From a bacterium (GTDB taxonomy: Bacteria > Planctomycetota > UBA8108 > UBA1146), in NCBI GenBank assembly GCA_029976805.1, contig JAPOLY010000020.1, positions 1 to 37,393 on the forward strand: a DNA stretch of 37,393 bases. The letters are read 5' to 3'. Position 1 is the first letter of the stretch. Every line of letters begins with the position of its first letter. Made by a program: the position numbers and the translations under genes. The notes under the pieces are model-generated. The model ran no database searches, was not told the origin of the DNA, and saw only the letters and a list, made by a program, of their open reading frames with translations. Below are positions 16,442 through 26,480 of the stretch, one piece after another.

Positions 16442-19400
16442 ATGACCTTTGATCCAGCCCAGATATCCGGTGCTGAAATTCGTCAGAGATTCATGTCCAT
16501 TCTCAAAGAACGGATACTCGTCATCGATGGCGCGACCGGTACTGCACTCCAGGAATTGGACCTCACTGCAGAGGATTTTGGCGGTGAAGATCTCTACGGT
16601 TGTAATGAAAACCTGATCCTGACCCGACCGGAGGTAATCCGGTCAGTCCACCGCAGTTACCTGGAAGCGGGTGCAGACTGCATCGAGACGAATACTTTCG
16701 GTGCCACGCCTCTGGTTCTGGATGAGTACGAATTGGGTCATCTGGCTCTGGAAGTCAATGAAGTCGGAGCACAACTCGCCCGACAGGAAGCGGATGCCCT
16801 GTCAACGCCTGATCGTCCTCGATTTGTTCTTGGATCGATGGGCCCCACGACCAAAACCCTGTCCGTCACCGGGGGCATCACCTTCGATGAACTGGTTGAA
16901 AATTTCAGAGTCCAGGCTTTAGGACTGCTACGTGGTGGAGTCGACATTCTGCTTTTGGAAACAGTTCAGGATGGACTCAATCTGAAAGCGGCACAAATCG
17001 GCATCGAGCAGGCAGAAAAGGAACTCGGTTTTTCAAGACCGGTGGCGATCTCCTGTACCATCGAACCGATGGGAACGATGCTCGCCGGACAAACCATCGA
17101 AGCCTTTTACACCAGCGTGGAACATTTCGAACCGATTTTTATCGGTATGAATTGCGCCACTGGTCCTCAATTCATGACGGACCATCTTCGAACCCTTGCA
17201 GGTGTTTCCAAATATCCGGTCTCCGTTTACCCCAACGCAGGACTGCCCAACGCCGATGGTGAATACGAAGAAACCGCTGAGATTCTTTCTGCAAACCTGA
17301 AACCGTTTTTCGACCAGGGCTGGGTCAATGTCGTGGGTGGCTGTTGTGGAACTACGACTTCTCACATCCGAGCCATCGCTGATATTGCGCGTGAAGCAGA
17401 ACCTCGTGTGATCGAACCGAATAACTTTTTGACCCTCTCCGGTATCGAGGCTGTGGAAGTGACAGAAGACACCACACCTCTCATCGTCGGCGAGCGAACC
17501 AATGTCATTGGCAGTCGCAAATTCAAGAAACTGATTGCCAAGAATGAATTCGAGAAAGCTGCGGAAATCGGTCGTAAGCAGGACCGTGGCGGTGCTCACA
17601 TCATCGATGTCTGCATGGCCGATCCTGATCGGGAAGAGCTGGAGGACATGCTCGCCTTCCTGCCGGTTCTGACTCGTATGACCAAGTCTCCCTTGATGAT
17701 CGACTCCACCGATTCGGATGTGATCGAGGAGGCGCTGAAGCTGTGTCAGGGGAAATCAGTCATCAACTCCATCAATCTGGAAGATGGTGAGGAACGGTTC
17801 GAATCAGTGGTCCCCCTCGCCCGACGTTACGGCGCAGCCCTCGTCGTCGGCTGTATCGATGAGGACCCGGAAGACGGCATGGCGGTCACGGTCGAGAGAA
17901 AACTGGAGATCGCGGAGAGATCCTATGACCTTTTGACCAACAAGTATGGTGTACCGCCCGAAGACATCATCTTTGATCCTCTCGTGTTCCCGGTCGGAAC
18001 GGGTGATGAAAAGTACACCTCCTCCGCTGCAGCCACGATCGACGGAGTCAAAGCGATTCAGGAACGGTTCCCACAATGCGGAACTGTTCTCGGAATCAGC
18101 AATGTTTCATTTGGTCTTCCGCCTGCAGGCAGGGAAGTCCTGAACTCTGTTTTCCTCTATCACTGCGTTCAAGCCGGATTGTCGATGGCCATCGTCAACT
18201 CGGAGCGTATGGAGAGATACGCAAGTATCCCCGAAGAAGAACGGGCACTGAGTGAAAACCTGATTTGGCAACGGACTGCAGATCCCATCGCCGAGTTCAC
18301 GGAGTTCTATCGGGGCAAGAAAGTGGCAGCGGAGGGGCAATCACCCCTTCTCGAATTGCCGATCCCTGAGCGACTCGCCCGAAACATCATCGAAGGTACC
18401 AAGGAGGGTCTCGAGGAAGCCCTCGGCATCGCTCTGGAAACCCATGAGTCACCTTTGGCGATCATCAATGGTCCATTGATGTCGGGCATGGCCGAGGTAG
18501 GACGTCTCTTCAACGACAATGAGTTGATCGTTGCCGAAGTGCTGCAGAGTGCAGAGGCGATGAAAGCAGCGGTCGCATTCCTTGAGCCCTACATGGAAAA
18601 AGCGGATGCGGCCTCCAGGGGCAAGGTACTGCTCGCCACCGTGAAGGGTGACGTTCACGACATTGGCAAAAACCTTGTGCAGATCATCCTCTCCAACAAC
18701 GGTTTCGAGGTGGTCGATCTGGGGATCAAGGTTCCTCCGACCCAACTGATCGATGCCGTCAAAGAACACCAGCCGGATGCCATTGGACTCTCAGGTCTTC
18801 TGGTCAAATCGGCGCAACAGATGGTGGTCACGGCTGAAGATCTCCAGTCCCAGGGCATCGACCTGCCGATTCTGGTGGGCGGGGCCGCACTCTCTGAAAA
18901 ATTTACAGCCACTCGCATTCAAAAGGTGACCAGCTCTACTGTGATCTATGCCAAAGACGCCATGGACGGCTTGAGAATCGTCAATGAGTTGATGGATGAA
19001 GAAAAGCGGGAAAAGTTCATCGAGTCGGTGCGCCGTGATCAGGAAAAAATCACAGCTGCCGGAACGTCTGCCACGAAAACCGCTGTGGCTGAGATCACTA
19101 TCCCGGATCGATCTCCGGAAGTCAGGGTCTTGGAAACGGCTCCACCGATTCCGGATACCGAGCTGCACTTTGAATCCAACATTGATCCCCGGGAAATCTA
19201 CCCACTGATCAATCCTCAGATGCTCTACGGGCGCCACATGGGATTGCGTGGAAACTTCAACAAGAAGCTGGAAGCGGGCGACTCGAAAGCATTGGAATTG
19301 AAAACCCTGATGGATCAGTTGTTGGAAGAAGTGACGCGCAGGGACCTGCTGTTACCGAGGGCCATGTGGCGACACTACCCCGCCAGCTCGACTTCGAAGA

Positions 19401-19954
19401 TGATCCGGATCCATTGCCCGGAATCGGGGAAAATCCTCGAGGAGATTCCCATGCCCCGGCAGCAGAAATCTCCCTTCCAATCGATCTGTGACTATGTCCT
19501 GCCCGCCGCGGCCAATGGTGATCCCCAGGATCATATCGCCATCATGGTGACCACTGCCGGATCAGGAGTCAGAAACCAGTCCCGTGCGTGGATGAATGAA
19601 GGGGAGTACCTGAAAAGCCATGCGATTCAGGCTCTCGCTGTGGAATTGGCTGAGGGCCTGGCTGAACGGGTCCACCGACAGATTCGCGCCGATTGGGGGT
19701 TCCCCGATCCCGAAGAGCTGCCCGCCCTCGACCTGTTCCGGGCTCGCTACCGTGGCAAGAGGTATTCCTTTGGCTATCCAGCCTGCCCGGATCTTTCGTG
19801 CCAGGAGTCCATCTGGCGGCTTCTTCAACCGCAGGAGCATTTGGGAGTCCAGCTGACTGACGGCTTCATGATGGATCCTGAAGCCAGTGTTTCCGCTCTG
19901 GCCTTCCATCACCCGGACGCCAATTACTTCGGGGTCGGAGGCCGGGAGGTCTGA
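16442..19954 (+). CDS. metH: Cobalamin-dependent methionine synthase MetH
   Basis: MetH moves the methyl group of 5-methyltetrahydrofolate to homocysteine through cobalamin, making methionine. All four modules are present in 1170 residues. The homocysteine domain (about 10-325) has zinc ligands Cys238, Cys301 and Cys302. The pterin-binding domain is about 345-615 ([17 protein letters not shown]). The cobalamin cap and binding domain is about 645-880, with cobalt ligand His739 in DVHDIGKN. The reactivation domain is about 910-1170, with the AdoMet motif [16 protein letters not shown] lies 9 bases before the ATG. The 110-base leader contains a TATATT at 16401 but no good -35 and no recognisable cobalamin or SAM riboswitch. 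The gene is convergent with the metallopeptidase gene, 13 bases away. Confidence 0.97.
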   Translation: MTFDPAQISGAEIRQRFMSILKERILVIDGATGTALQELDLTAEDFGGEDLYGCNENLILTRPEVIRSVHRSYLEAGADCIETNTFGATPLVLDEYELGHLALEVNEVGAQLARQEADALSTPDRPRFVLGSMGPTTKTLSVTGGITFDELVENFRVQALGLLRGGVDILLLETVQDGLNLKAAQIGIEQAEKELGFSRPVAISCTIEPMGTMLAGQTIEAFYTSVEHFEPIFIGMNCATGPQFMTDHLRTLAGVSKYPVSVYPNAGLPNADGEYEETAEILSANLKPFFDQGWVNVVGGCCGTTTSHIRAIADIAREAEPRVIEPNNFLTLSGIEAVEVTEDTTPLIVGERTNVIGSRKFKKLIAKNEFEKAAEIGRKQDRGGAHIIDVCMADPDREELEDMLAFLPVLTRMTKSPLMIDSTDSDVIEEALKLCQGKSVINSINLEDGEERFESVVPLARRYGAALVVGCIDEDPEDGMAVTVERKLEIAERSYDLLTNKYGVPPEDIIFDPLVFPVGTGDEKYTSSAAATIDGVKAIQERFPQCGTVLGISNVSFGLPPAGREVLNSVFLYHCVQAGLSMAIVNSERMERYASIPEEERALSENLIWQRTADPIAEFTEFYRGKKVAAEGQSPLLELPIPERLARNIIEGTKEGLEEALGIALETHESPLAIINGPLMSGMAEVGRLFNDNELIVAEVLQSAEAMKAAVAFLEPYMEKADAASRGKVLLATVKGDVHDIGKNLVQIILSNNGFEVVDLGIKVPPTQLIDAVKEHQPDAIGLSGLLVKSAQQMVVTAEDLQSQGIDLPILVGGAALSEKFTATRIQKVTSSTVIYAKDAMDGLRIVNELMDEEKREKFIESVRRDQEKITAAGTSATKTAVAEITIPDRSPEVRVLETAPPIPDTELHFESNIDPREIYPLINPQMLYGRHMGLRGNFNKKLEAGDSKALELKTLMDQLLEEVTRRDLLLPRAMWRHYPASSTSKMIRIHCPESGKILEEIPMPRQQKSPFQSICDYVLPAAANGDPQDHIAIMVTTAGSGVRNQSRAWMNEGEYLKSHAIQALAVELAEGLAERVHRQIRADWGFPDPEELPALDLFRARYRGKRYSFGYPACPDLSCQESIWRLLQPQEHLGVQLTDGFMMDPEASVSALAFHHPDANYFGVGGREV

Positions 19955-19970
19955 TTCGGAATTCGAATCA
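19952..19970. other. Palindrome spanning two convergent stop codons
   Basis: TGATTCG-GAATT-CGAATCA is a perfect 7-bp inverted repeat. Its outer ends are the stop codon of metH on one strand and the stop codon of the peptidase gene on the other. It has no T-run, so intrinsic termination is doubtful. Confidence 0.4.
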
Positions 19971-22900
19971 ACGCTCTCCCAGAACGACCTCAAACTCCAG
20001 AGTTTCGTCTCCACGGACGATCTGCAGTGTTACTGTTTCCCCGGGCTTTAATTTTTTAAGCAGTTCTGAATAGCCACGAAGGTCCTCGACCTTCTGATCA
20101 TTCAGCATCAAAAGGCGGTCTCCTGCCCTCAGACCTGCCGCTTCCGCGGGCGAACTGGCAACCACATCCTCAAAAAGAACTCCCACCTGCGAGTCGGTAA
20201 AGTCTGGAACCGTTCCCAGGTAAACCCTGCGGCTTCCACTCGTCCTCGGTGCAGGAGGGGCTGATCCGTCACCCAGAGTTGAGGTCAGCGGCTCGACCCG
20301 GTTTCCCAGATAACCCAATGTTTCATTGAGCCATTGGTAGACGAGAACCAGACCATCTCCATTAATCTTGTCTGCGGTATCACCCGGACGATGGAAATCT
20401 CCATGAGCCCCGGTGGTCAGTTGAACTCCGGGGATTCCCAATCGATGGAAGATCACATGATCGGATCCGCCGGGATCTTCATTTACGGAGGTCGCCTTGA
20501 TGCCAGTCGTGAATCCCACACCCCTGACGATATGCACCCACTCTGTGGCAGTCCCGGCTCCCAGCACCAACAGGGATCCGTCCTGATAACGCCCGACTGC
20601 GTCGACACTGATGGCCGTCAGAGCTTCCACGAGAGGGATCACACACCCTCCGGAAACCAGACGCTGGGAGCCCTTCAGCCCCCACTCCTCTCCGGACGTG
20701 GCAACGAAGAGAATCGGACGCTGGGGGCGGACGGTTCTTTTCATTTTTCGGGCAACTTCGACCATGACCGCCACTCCGGAGGCATTGTCATCCGCTCCCG
20801 GGTGCAGTTTCCCCTCATTGCCAGCGCGCACATCGGGCCAACCTCGACCCAAATGATCGATATGAGCCATCACTACCACCGGTTTTTGGGTGAGCGCAGG
20901 CTCCGTTCCAGGAATCATTCCCAGGACATTTTCCAACTGCAGTGATTTGCCCTGATCATCGGTCACACTCCAGCGATCGATGTAGCTGCCGTCGGGAGCG
21001 GCGGGCTCGAGACCCATCTCTTTGAATCGATCGCCGATCCATTGGACCGCCCGAGCCAAACCCTCTGATCCATTTCCACGACCCTCCATCTCTGGAGAGG
21101 TGAGCAGCCGAATGTGACTGAGCATCTTTTCCGGATCCAGAAGTTGCCCCGGTTTGCCCAGAGGGGTTCGCTCCGGAATCGACATGGAGGGAGGTGTATC
21201 CAGCACACTCATGGAGAGGGCGGATCCGGTAGCCGGCCACTGTCCCTTGATGAAGTTGCTTGGCTCAGAACCCTTGAAGGCCAGATAGGAGTATTTGCCG
21301 TAGTGGGGCAACTTTCTTCCGAGCCCGGGAATCGCTTCGGAAACGGGTGAGGTAACCCAACCCACAACCCTGCCATGGGCTTGATGTACACGAATGCCGG
21401 CAACCTCTTCAGCGTTGTATTCCTCTTCGGGGATCGTCAGGGCCGTTTCAAATTCTTCTTCGGCCCTCACACTCTCCGAACCGAAAAACCAGAGGGCTTT
21501 GCTGACTTCGATCTTTGCTTCTGCATCGGGGTCATTGTCCTCGATCACTTCGAAGTTGCCGGTACGGGCCCACTGCGTCGCCACTTCTTTCCAAAGAGCC
21601 AAATCAGTACTTTTTTGCGGTAGAACGATCAGCCCCTGGTCGGTACCAAAAATGTCGCCCAAAGTAGGTGGGGTTTCTTCCGGCTCGAGTTTCCTGAAGA
21701 CATCGAAGTGGGGATCGATACGTGCACTGACGACTCCTGGCCCCAGGTCCACGGTGACCCGACGGGGCACATCTTTTACAAGGGGAAACTCTACTGCACT
21801 CATCTTCCATTGATCGGAGTTGAGAGTCTTGAAATAGACAGGAACCCTCAACGGGAAGGGAGAGTCTTCCTGTACCTGTTGAAGAGTGATCTCCGAGCTA
21901 TGGCTGCTAAAAAGAAACTGCATCTTGAATCGGGGGGCACCGCTGTTCGTTGTCCAGTGCTCAACAAACTTCGGGATATCCCAATCTTCAGCTGCTGAAG
22001 CCTCCTGCAGGCAGTTCGCCAAATCCGAGAATGAGGCTTTCTTGTAACGGAATCGCTGATAAAAATCGCTCAGCCCTTGCAGGAAAGATTCGTCCCCCAT
22101 TTCCCTTCGAATCATGTGCCAGAGCATCAGACTTTTTCCGTAACCGACCGCTTCGGTCGCTCCGGAGTGCCGACTGCGAAACTCGGTGAGGGGAAAATCC
22201 TGACCTTCCTGAACGTAGGACCCATATTTTCTCAGGACATCCCTGCGATACTCATGACCGAGGCCGTCCACCTCTTTCATCAAGTGATCTGCCATATACG
22301 CCGTCAGACCCTCACACCAGTTCCCGGAATCGACATCGACGTAGACCGAGTTCCCCCAATAGTCATGAAGAATTTCATGGGGATAGGATGACCGAAGAAT
22401 GAAAGGCAGTCGGATCACCTGTGGGCCCAAGAGTGTAAAGGACGGCATCCCGTACCCGGTCTCCCAAAAGTTTTCGACCAATGCGAACTTGGGCTGGGGA
22501 TATGGGCCGAGCATGTCACTGTACATACGGATGTATTGCTGGGTTGCTTCCAGATATCGGGCTGCAAGAGCCGAGTCATCCTCCCGGAGAAATGCCATCA
22601 ACTCGACATTGTCGATGCTGTCGGAATACTCAAAGAACCGGGCTGCAACGAGGTAAATTTCCTCCTGGGGTGATTCACACTTCCATTGGACCGTCGTGCC
22701 CTGATCGGTACGAGAATGCTCTTCACGTTTCCCCTGTGACACCGCATCCCAACCTGCTGGCAGGGAAACTCTGAGATCAAAAGTGACCATCTCACCCACC
22801 GGTTGTGGAATCCAAGCACTCGAACCAGCAAGAAATACGCCCTGCTCTTCGATGGTTCCCGCCGTTGAGGAAAATGAGCGACTCGATCCGCCCCCCACTT

Positions 22901-23369
22901 CCTGCCGCTCTTCCTGAATCACCCCTTTTGCACTCAATCGGAATGGAGCCCCCTCGGCAGGCGGGGTCCACAACCAGCGATGACGAGTGATTTCTGGCCT
23001 GGGATCAATCCCGGGATCGTGATCTCTGGGACCCTCGGAAACCCGGGTCAGGGTTCCAAACTCGGGGGGATCCACTTCCAATCCGGAGTGAAGGTCAAAT
23101 TCGAGAGCCTCTTTCAATAAATCAGGGGCTTCTGCTCCTGCGGGAGACAGCTCAAACGTCCACGAAATCTGGCCCTTTTCCGGCTGTAACTCGATTTCAC
23201 CACGAGTGTGCCAGAGGGTTTCTGAGTGGGTAGAGGGAGAGAGGCACATCACTGCCAGTAACCATGGAAGTAGCACGAAACGGCCACCTTTCAGCGGTTT
23301 CCAGAGGGATCCAAACCGACTTTCAGGCTCGGATCGACCCTTTGACTCAGTTCCTGAGCATTCTCCCAT
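19968..23369 (-). CDS. Exported metallopeptidase fusion: M1-like + M28 + PDZ
   Basis: The 1133-residue protein starts with a basic region and a hydrophobic signal segment (residues 31-48), so it is likely exported. Residues about 180-560 form a divergent M1 aminopeptidase: HEILH at 331-335 and Glu353 in WCEGLTAYMAD. The GAMEN motif is replaced by WETGYGMPSF, and the HEXXH-to-Glu gap is 17 rather than 18. Residues about 740-1030 form an M28 aminopeptidase with its full metal set: His836, Asp860 (GADDN), Glu893/Glu894, Asp923 and His992. A PDZ domain ends the chain (about 1045-1133). It probably trims peptides outside the cytoplasm. The ATG at 23369 is the only usable start before the signal. 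The gene is divergent from the kinase gene, 107 bases away. Confidence 0.9.
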   Translation of the reverse strand: MGECSGTESKGRSEPESRFGSLWKPLKGGRFVLLPWLLAVMCLSPSTHSETLWHTRGEIELQPEKGQISWTFELSPAGAEAPDLLKEALEFDLHSGLEVDPPEFGTLTRVSEGPRDHDPGIDPRPEITRHRWLWTPPAEGAPFRLSAKGVIQEERQEVGGGSSRSFSSTAGTIEEQGVFLAGSSAWIPQPVGEMVTFDLRVSLPAGWDAVSQGKREEHSRTDQGTTVQWKCESPQEEIYLVAARFFEYSDSIDNVELMAFLREDDSALAARYLEATQQYIRMYSDMLGPYPQPKFALVENFWETGYGMPSFTLLGPQVIRLPFILRSSYPHEILHDYWGNSVYVDVDSGNWCEGLTAYMADHLMKEVDGLGHEYRRDVLRKYGSYVQEGQDFPLTEFRSRHSGATEAVGYGKSLMLWHMIRREMGDESFLQGLSDFYQRFRYKKASFSDLANCLQEASAAEDWDIPKFVEHWTTNSGAPRFKMQFLFSSHSSEITLQQVQEDSPFPLRVPVYFKTLNSDQWKMSAVEFPLVKDVPRRVTVDLGPGVVSARIDPHFDVFRKLEPEETPPTLGDIFGTDQGLIVLPQKSTDLALWKEVATQWARTGNFEVIEDNDPDAEAKIEVSKALWFFGSESVRAEEEFETALTIPEEEYNAEEVAGIRVHQAHGRVVGWVTSPVSEAIPGLGRKLPHYGKYSYLAFKGSEPSNFIKGQWPATGSALSMSVLDTPPSMSIPERTPLGKPGQLLDPEKMLSHIRLLTSPEMEGRGNGSEGLARAVQWIGDRFKEMGLEPAAPDGSYIDRWSVTDDQGKSLQLENVLGMIPGTEPALTQKPVVVMAHIDHLGRGWPDVRAGNEGKLHPGADDNASGVAVMVEVARKMKRTVRPQRPILFVATSGEEWGLKGSQRLVSGGCVIPLVEALTAISVDAVGRYQDGSLLVLGAGTATEWVHIVRGVGFTTGIKATSVNEDPGGSDHVIFHRLGIPGVQLTTGAHGDFHRPGDTADKINGDGLVLVYQWLNETLGYLGNRVEPLTSTLGDGSAPPAPRTSGSRRVYLGTVPDFTDSQVGVLFEDVVASSPAEAAGLRAGDRLLMLNDQKVEDLRGYSELLKKLKPGETVTLQIVRGDETLEFEVVLGER

Positions 23370-23476
23370 CCCTTACACTGGAGAGCCATCGAAGAGTCCC
23401 AAACTGTGCTTCCCCATGCCCGGAACACGTCTTTGATGTTCAAATCCTGACCCACGAGCCATCTCATGGAGTGACG

Positions 23477-25876
23477 ATGAACGACTTTGACAAGGCTTTG
23501 ATCCAATTAGCCCTCAAGCAAGGGCTGATTGACAAGGCAGCAGCCGAATCGATCGCCGAAAGCCACACAGCAGGCAGTACTGTCAGCGCCCTTCTCATCG
23601 AGAAAGGTCTGTTGACCCGTGATCAAACCCAACGGCTGAGCCGGAAGATCCGGGCGACACTTCCACCGGAAATCCCGGGGTTTGAATTTCTCTCACCTCT
23701 GGGAGCGGGAACGACCAGTGTTGTCTGGAAAGCAAAGCAGGAATCACTTGGGAAAATCATTTCGCTCAAAGTCTTCCTCAACAGTGACAAGGATTCCGAC
23801 TTTGAGGATCTGATCGCAGAAGCAAGAAATGCAGCCCGATTGAATCACCCCCACATCGTCCATGCCCTCGATGCGGGCAAAACGGACGAGGTCTGCTGGT
23901 TTTCGATGGAGTATGTCGAAGGGGAAACCCTTCAGGACAAACTCAAGCGGAGAGGTCAACTCTCCGAGAGGGAAGTCAGCGAATTGGCTTTGTGCATCAC
24001 ACAAGCCCTGAACCACGCCCACAAAGCCGGACTTCTGCACCGTGACCTGAAACCCGCGAATATTCTTATTGCTGAAGATGGCACTCCCAAAGTCACCGAT
24101 CTCGGATTGGCTCTCGCTACAGATCAGGCTCAGAATCTGGAGAAACAGGAACTTCTCAAGGGAACTCCACATTACATCTCTCCGGAACAGATCAAGGGTG
24201 AGAGCGTCGACGAACGCAGCGACCTGTATGCTTTGGGTGCAACCCTTTACCACTGCCTGACAGGCAAGCCCCCCTTCGAAGGTGACTCCAATCGGGAAAT
24301 TCTGAAAAAGCATATCCGTGAAGAAGTGATTCCGATCGTGACACTTTCTGGAAAAGAATCAAATCTCGACAACCTTGTCGAACAGCTGCTCAATAAGGCT
24401 CCCGCTGACCGTCCGGGTAGCGCTGAAGAAGTCATCTCTCTTCTCAATGATCTTGAAAACTCGGGTGCTTCACCCCGCAAAGGAAAAAAAGCCGCTACAA
24501 AAGCCCGACGTCCGCAGAGAGATGTCCATGCTCCTGCAGGTGGAAATCGCCAGGTCGGGGGCGCAGGCCGAGCCGATCTTCGAAGCCGGAAAACCCTGCT
24601 CACAAAAATAGGTGCGGGTCTCGGTGTTCTCATTTCCGTCTTCATGGTGATCTCTGCTTCTTCACAAGCTTCAAAAGGTCAGCCCAATTTTGAGGAGATG
24701 ATCGATGATCGCCTCGCCGAGATCAGCAAGATCAAAATTGAGCGACGAAAAAAATCCGACCAGGAAGACTTTGACCGTCATGAGAGTGGAGCCAGAAGGG
24801 TTCTCACCACAATTCGGGCCAAAGATCAGGATATGCAACTGCGCGAATTGAAATTTGCCATCAAGAATTACGCCGATACGGTTGCTGCAAAAGAGATGGT
24901 TGCCGAGCTTGACGTACTCGAATCTTCCCAGGTTGCCGCAAGGCAGGCGGATGGCCGTGAAATGATGATGCAGGCCACAAGTATGGTCGAGTCAGGAAAA
25001 ATCTGGGCAGCCATCGAGTACCTCGATGATCGACCGAAAAGCGCACGTCAGGATGAAGAACTGAATGTGGAAATTGAACGGCTGCTTTCGGTGTGGAGTG
25101 ATCAGATCGACTCCCAGTATGAAGCGGACAGCCAAAAAGCGGAGTTCCACCGAAATCGCCGGGAATTCGATCAGGCCCTCGCTCTGGTAGAAAAAATCCG
25201 TGGCTATGCAGATCCTGACCTTGTCGCAGAAGCCGAAAAACTCGAAGAGCGGGTGATGGCGGAGAAAGCCGAGTTCGTCCGCGTCGAAAATGAAAAAAGA
25301 TCTTCTGAGGAGTTGGCGGGATACAAAGCGATTTGGGCTGAGTACCGGAATCTTTCTCAAAACCGCGATATCAAAGGCATGATCAGCGCAGCGGTCGGAC
25401 TCGATTCACAGATGGTCCTCGATCAAACCAAGGCTCGTATCAATACCGACCTGGAGGCTTTCCAGATCCTCGACGGATTCTTCAAAATGTCTCTCGAAGT
25501 TCTTCAGGAGAAGGGCGACGACGGCAAGGAAGTCACTCTGGTTCGGATTCCTCTTGCAGGAAGTACCCGCGAACGCACAGACAAGGGAGTGGTCGATCGA
25601 ATCGATCGTGAAAATATCTGGCTGCGACTCTCTGATCAGAATGCCGTGATGCCCTTCAAGATCACCGAAGTGACCGATCGATTTATCTTCCAGCAAGTTG
25701 CCGACAAGTATGGGAAGAGTTCAGCCGAGTACCGAATCCCCATGGGATTGCTCGCTCTGTATCGGGGTGTACCGGATGTGGCGAATGAACACTTTACCGT
25801 GCGTCAGGCAAAAGGTGCCATGCCCGATTCATGGCTGAATCTGTTGAAGTGGTATGAGGAAAACATCGGTAGCTGA
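23477..25876 (+). CDS. Membrane Ser/Thr protein kinase with large C-terminal coiled-coil domain
   Basis: The 799-residue protein opens with a helical segment of about 60 residues (LALKQGLIDKAAAESIAE... LLIEKGLLTRDQTQRL), similar in form to GspE N-terminal repeats. A complete Hanks-type kinase domain follows (about 68-325) with GAGTTSVV, Lys98, catalytic HRDLKPAN (Asp190), TDLG in place of DFG, and the GTPHYISPEQ activation segment. A basic linker and one membrane helix (375-396) lead to a 400-residue outer domain of charged coiled coils. Kinase activity looks intact. The outer domain probably senses or anchors, but it matches no family I recognise. The ATG at 23477 has GGAG 5 bases upstream; the frame is open further left, but that part lies over the divergent peptidase gene. 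Confidence 0.92.
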   Translation: MNDFDKALIQLALKQGLIDKAAAESIAESHTAGSTVSALLIEKGLLTRDQTQRLSRKIRATLPPEIPGFEFLSPLGAGTTSVVWKAKQESLGKIISLKVFLNSDKDSDFEDLIAEARNAARLNHPHIVHALDAGKTDEVCWFSMEYVEGETLQDKLKRRGQLSEREVSELALCITQALNHAHKAGLLHRDLKPANILIAEDGTPKVTDLGLALATDQAQNLEKQELLKGTPHYISPEQIKGESVDERSDLYALGATLYHCLTGKPPFEGDSNREILKKHIREEVIPIVTLSGKESNLDNLVEQLLNKAPADRPGSAEEVISLLNDLENSGASPRKGKKAATKARRPQRDVHAPAGGNRQVGGAGRADLRSRKTLLTKIGAGLGVLISVFMVISASSQASKGQPNFEEMIDDRLAEISKIKIERRKKSDQEDFDRHESGARRVLTTIRAKDQDMQLRELKFAIKNYADTVAAKEMVAELDVLESSQVAARQADGREMMMQATSMVESGKIWAAIEYLDDRPKSARQDEELNVEIERLLSVWSDQIDSQYEADSQKAEFHRNRREFDQALALVEKIRGYADPDLVAEAEKLEERVMAEKAEFVRVENEKRSSEELAGYKAIWAEYRNLSQNRDIKGMISAAVGLDSQMVLDQTKARINTDLEAFQILDGFFKMSLEVLQEKGDDGKEVTLVRIPLAGSTRERTDKGVVDRIDRENIWLRLSDQNAVMPFKITEVTDRFIFQQVADKYGKSSAEYRIPMGLLALYRGVPDVANEHFTVRQAKGAMPDSWLNLLKWYEENIGS

Positions 25877-25889
25877 TCTCTGTATGTCC

Positions 25890-26480
25890 TCAGATCTGAT
25901 CGCGAATCCGCTCCCAGTCTTCCGGATCATCCACGTCCTCGAGGATCAGTGGATTGTCTGTGACCTCATGGTGAAGCCGCAGGTGCGGCTGTCCCAACAA
26001 AGCCCTCAAGTGCTCAGGGCCACCTTCAGTGGCCAGTGAGGAGACCACTTCCTTGCGCACCATCACGGGATGCCCCCGTCTCATCTCATGGGACATGATC
26101 CAGGCATCGTGATCCGAGTGTTTGCGGCTACTTTCAATCAACCCTTGGACATCTGCTGCTGTGATTCCGACGACATCCACGGGATGGATCAACAACAGGT
26201 CCCATTCACCGGGCTCCTTGATGCCGCAAATGATGCTGGAGACCGGTCCCCTCTCCGGATCGGCATTGTGGATCGGTTCAATCCCGAGTCTCTGACACTC
26301 TTTCAACAGTTCAGGAGTATGGCGCCCACCCACAACCGGAAAAACTTCATCAACTCCGCCCGCCTTCATGAGACGTACAAGGCGCTCGATAAAGGTCTCT
26401 CCCGAAATCTCCAGGAGCGCCTTTGGTTGACCCAGTCGCCTCGAATCTCCGGCAGCGGTGATGACACCACGAACCCTCAA
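25890..26480 (-). CDS. MobA-like nucleotidyltransferase
   Basis: The 196-residue protein begins with the NTP-transferase signature ITAAGDSRRLGQPKALLEI, followed by LLIHPVDVVGIT in the place of the metal-binding aspartate motif. This is the MobA/MocA fold, which adds GMP or CMP to molybdopterin or activates sugars; the true substrate cannot be told. No molybdenum cofactor gene is near. The start is a TTG that overlaps the helicase stop in TTGA with only a weak GAAGAG upstream, so translation probably depends on the helicase gene. Its stop is 13 bases from the convergent kinase stop. Confidence 0.78.
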   Translation of the reverse strand: MRVRGVITAAGDSRRLGQPKALLEISGETFIERLVRLMKAGGVDEVFPVVGGRHTPELLKECQRLGIEPIHNADPERGPVSSIICGIKEPGEWDLLLIHPVDVVGITAADVQGLIESSRKHSDHDAWIMSHEMRRGHPVMVRKEVVSSLATEGGPEHLRALLGQPHLRLHHEVTDNPLILEDVDDPEDWERIRDQI

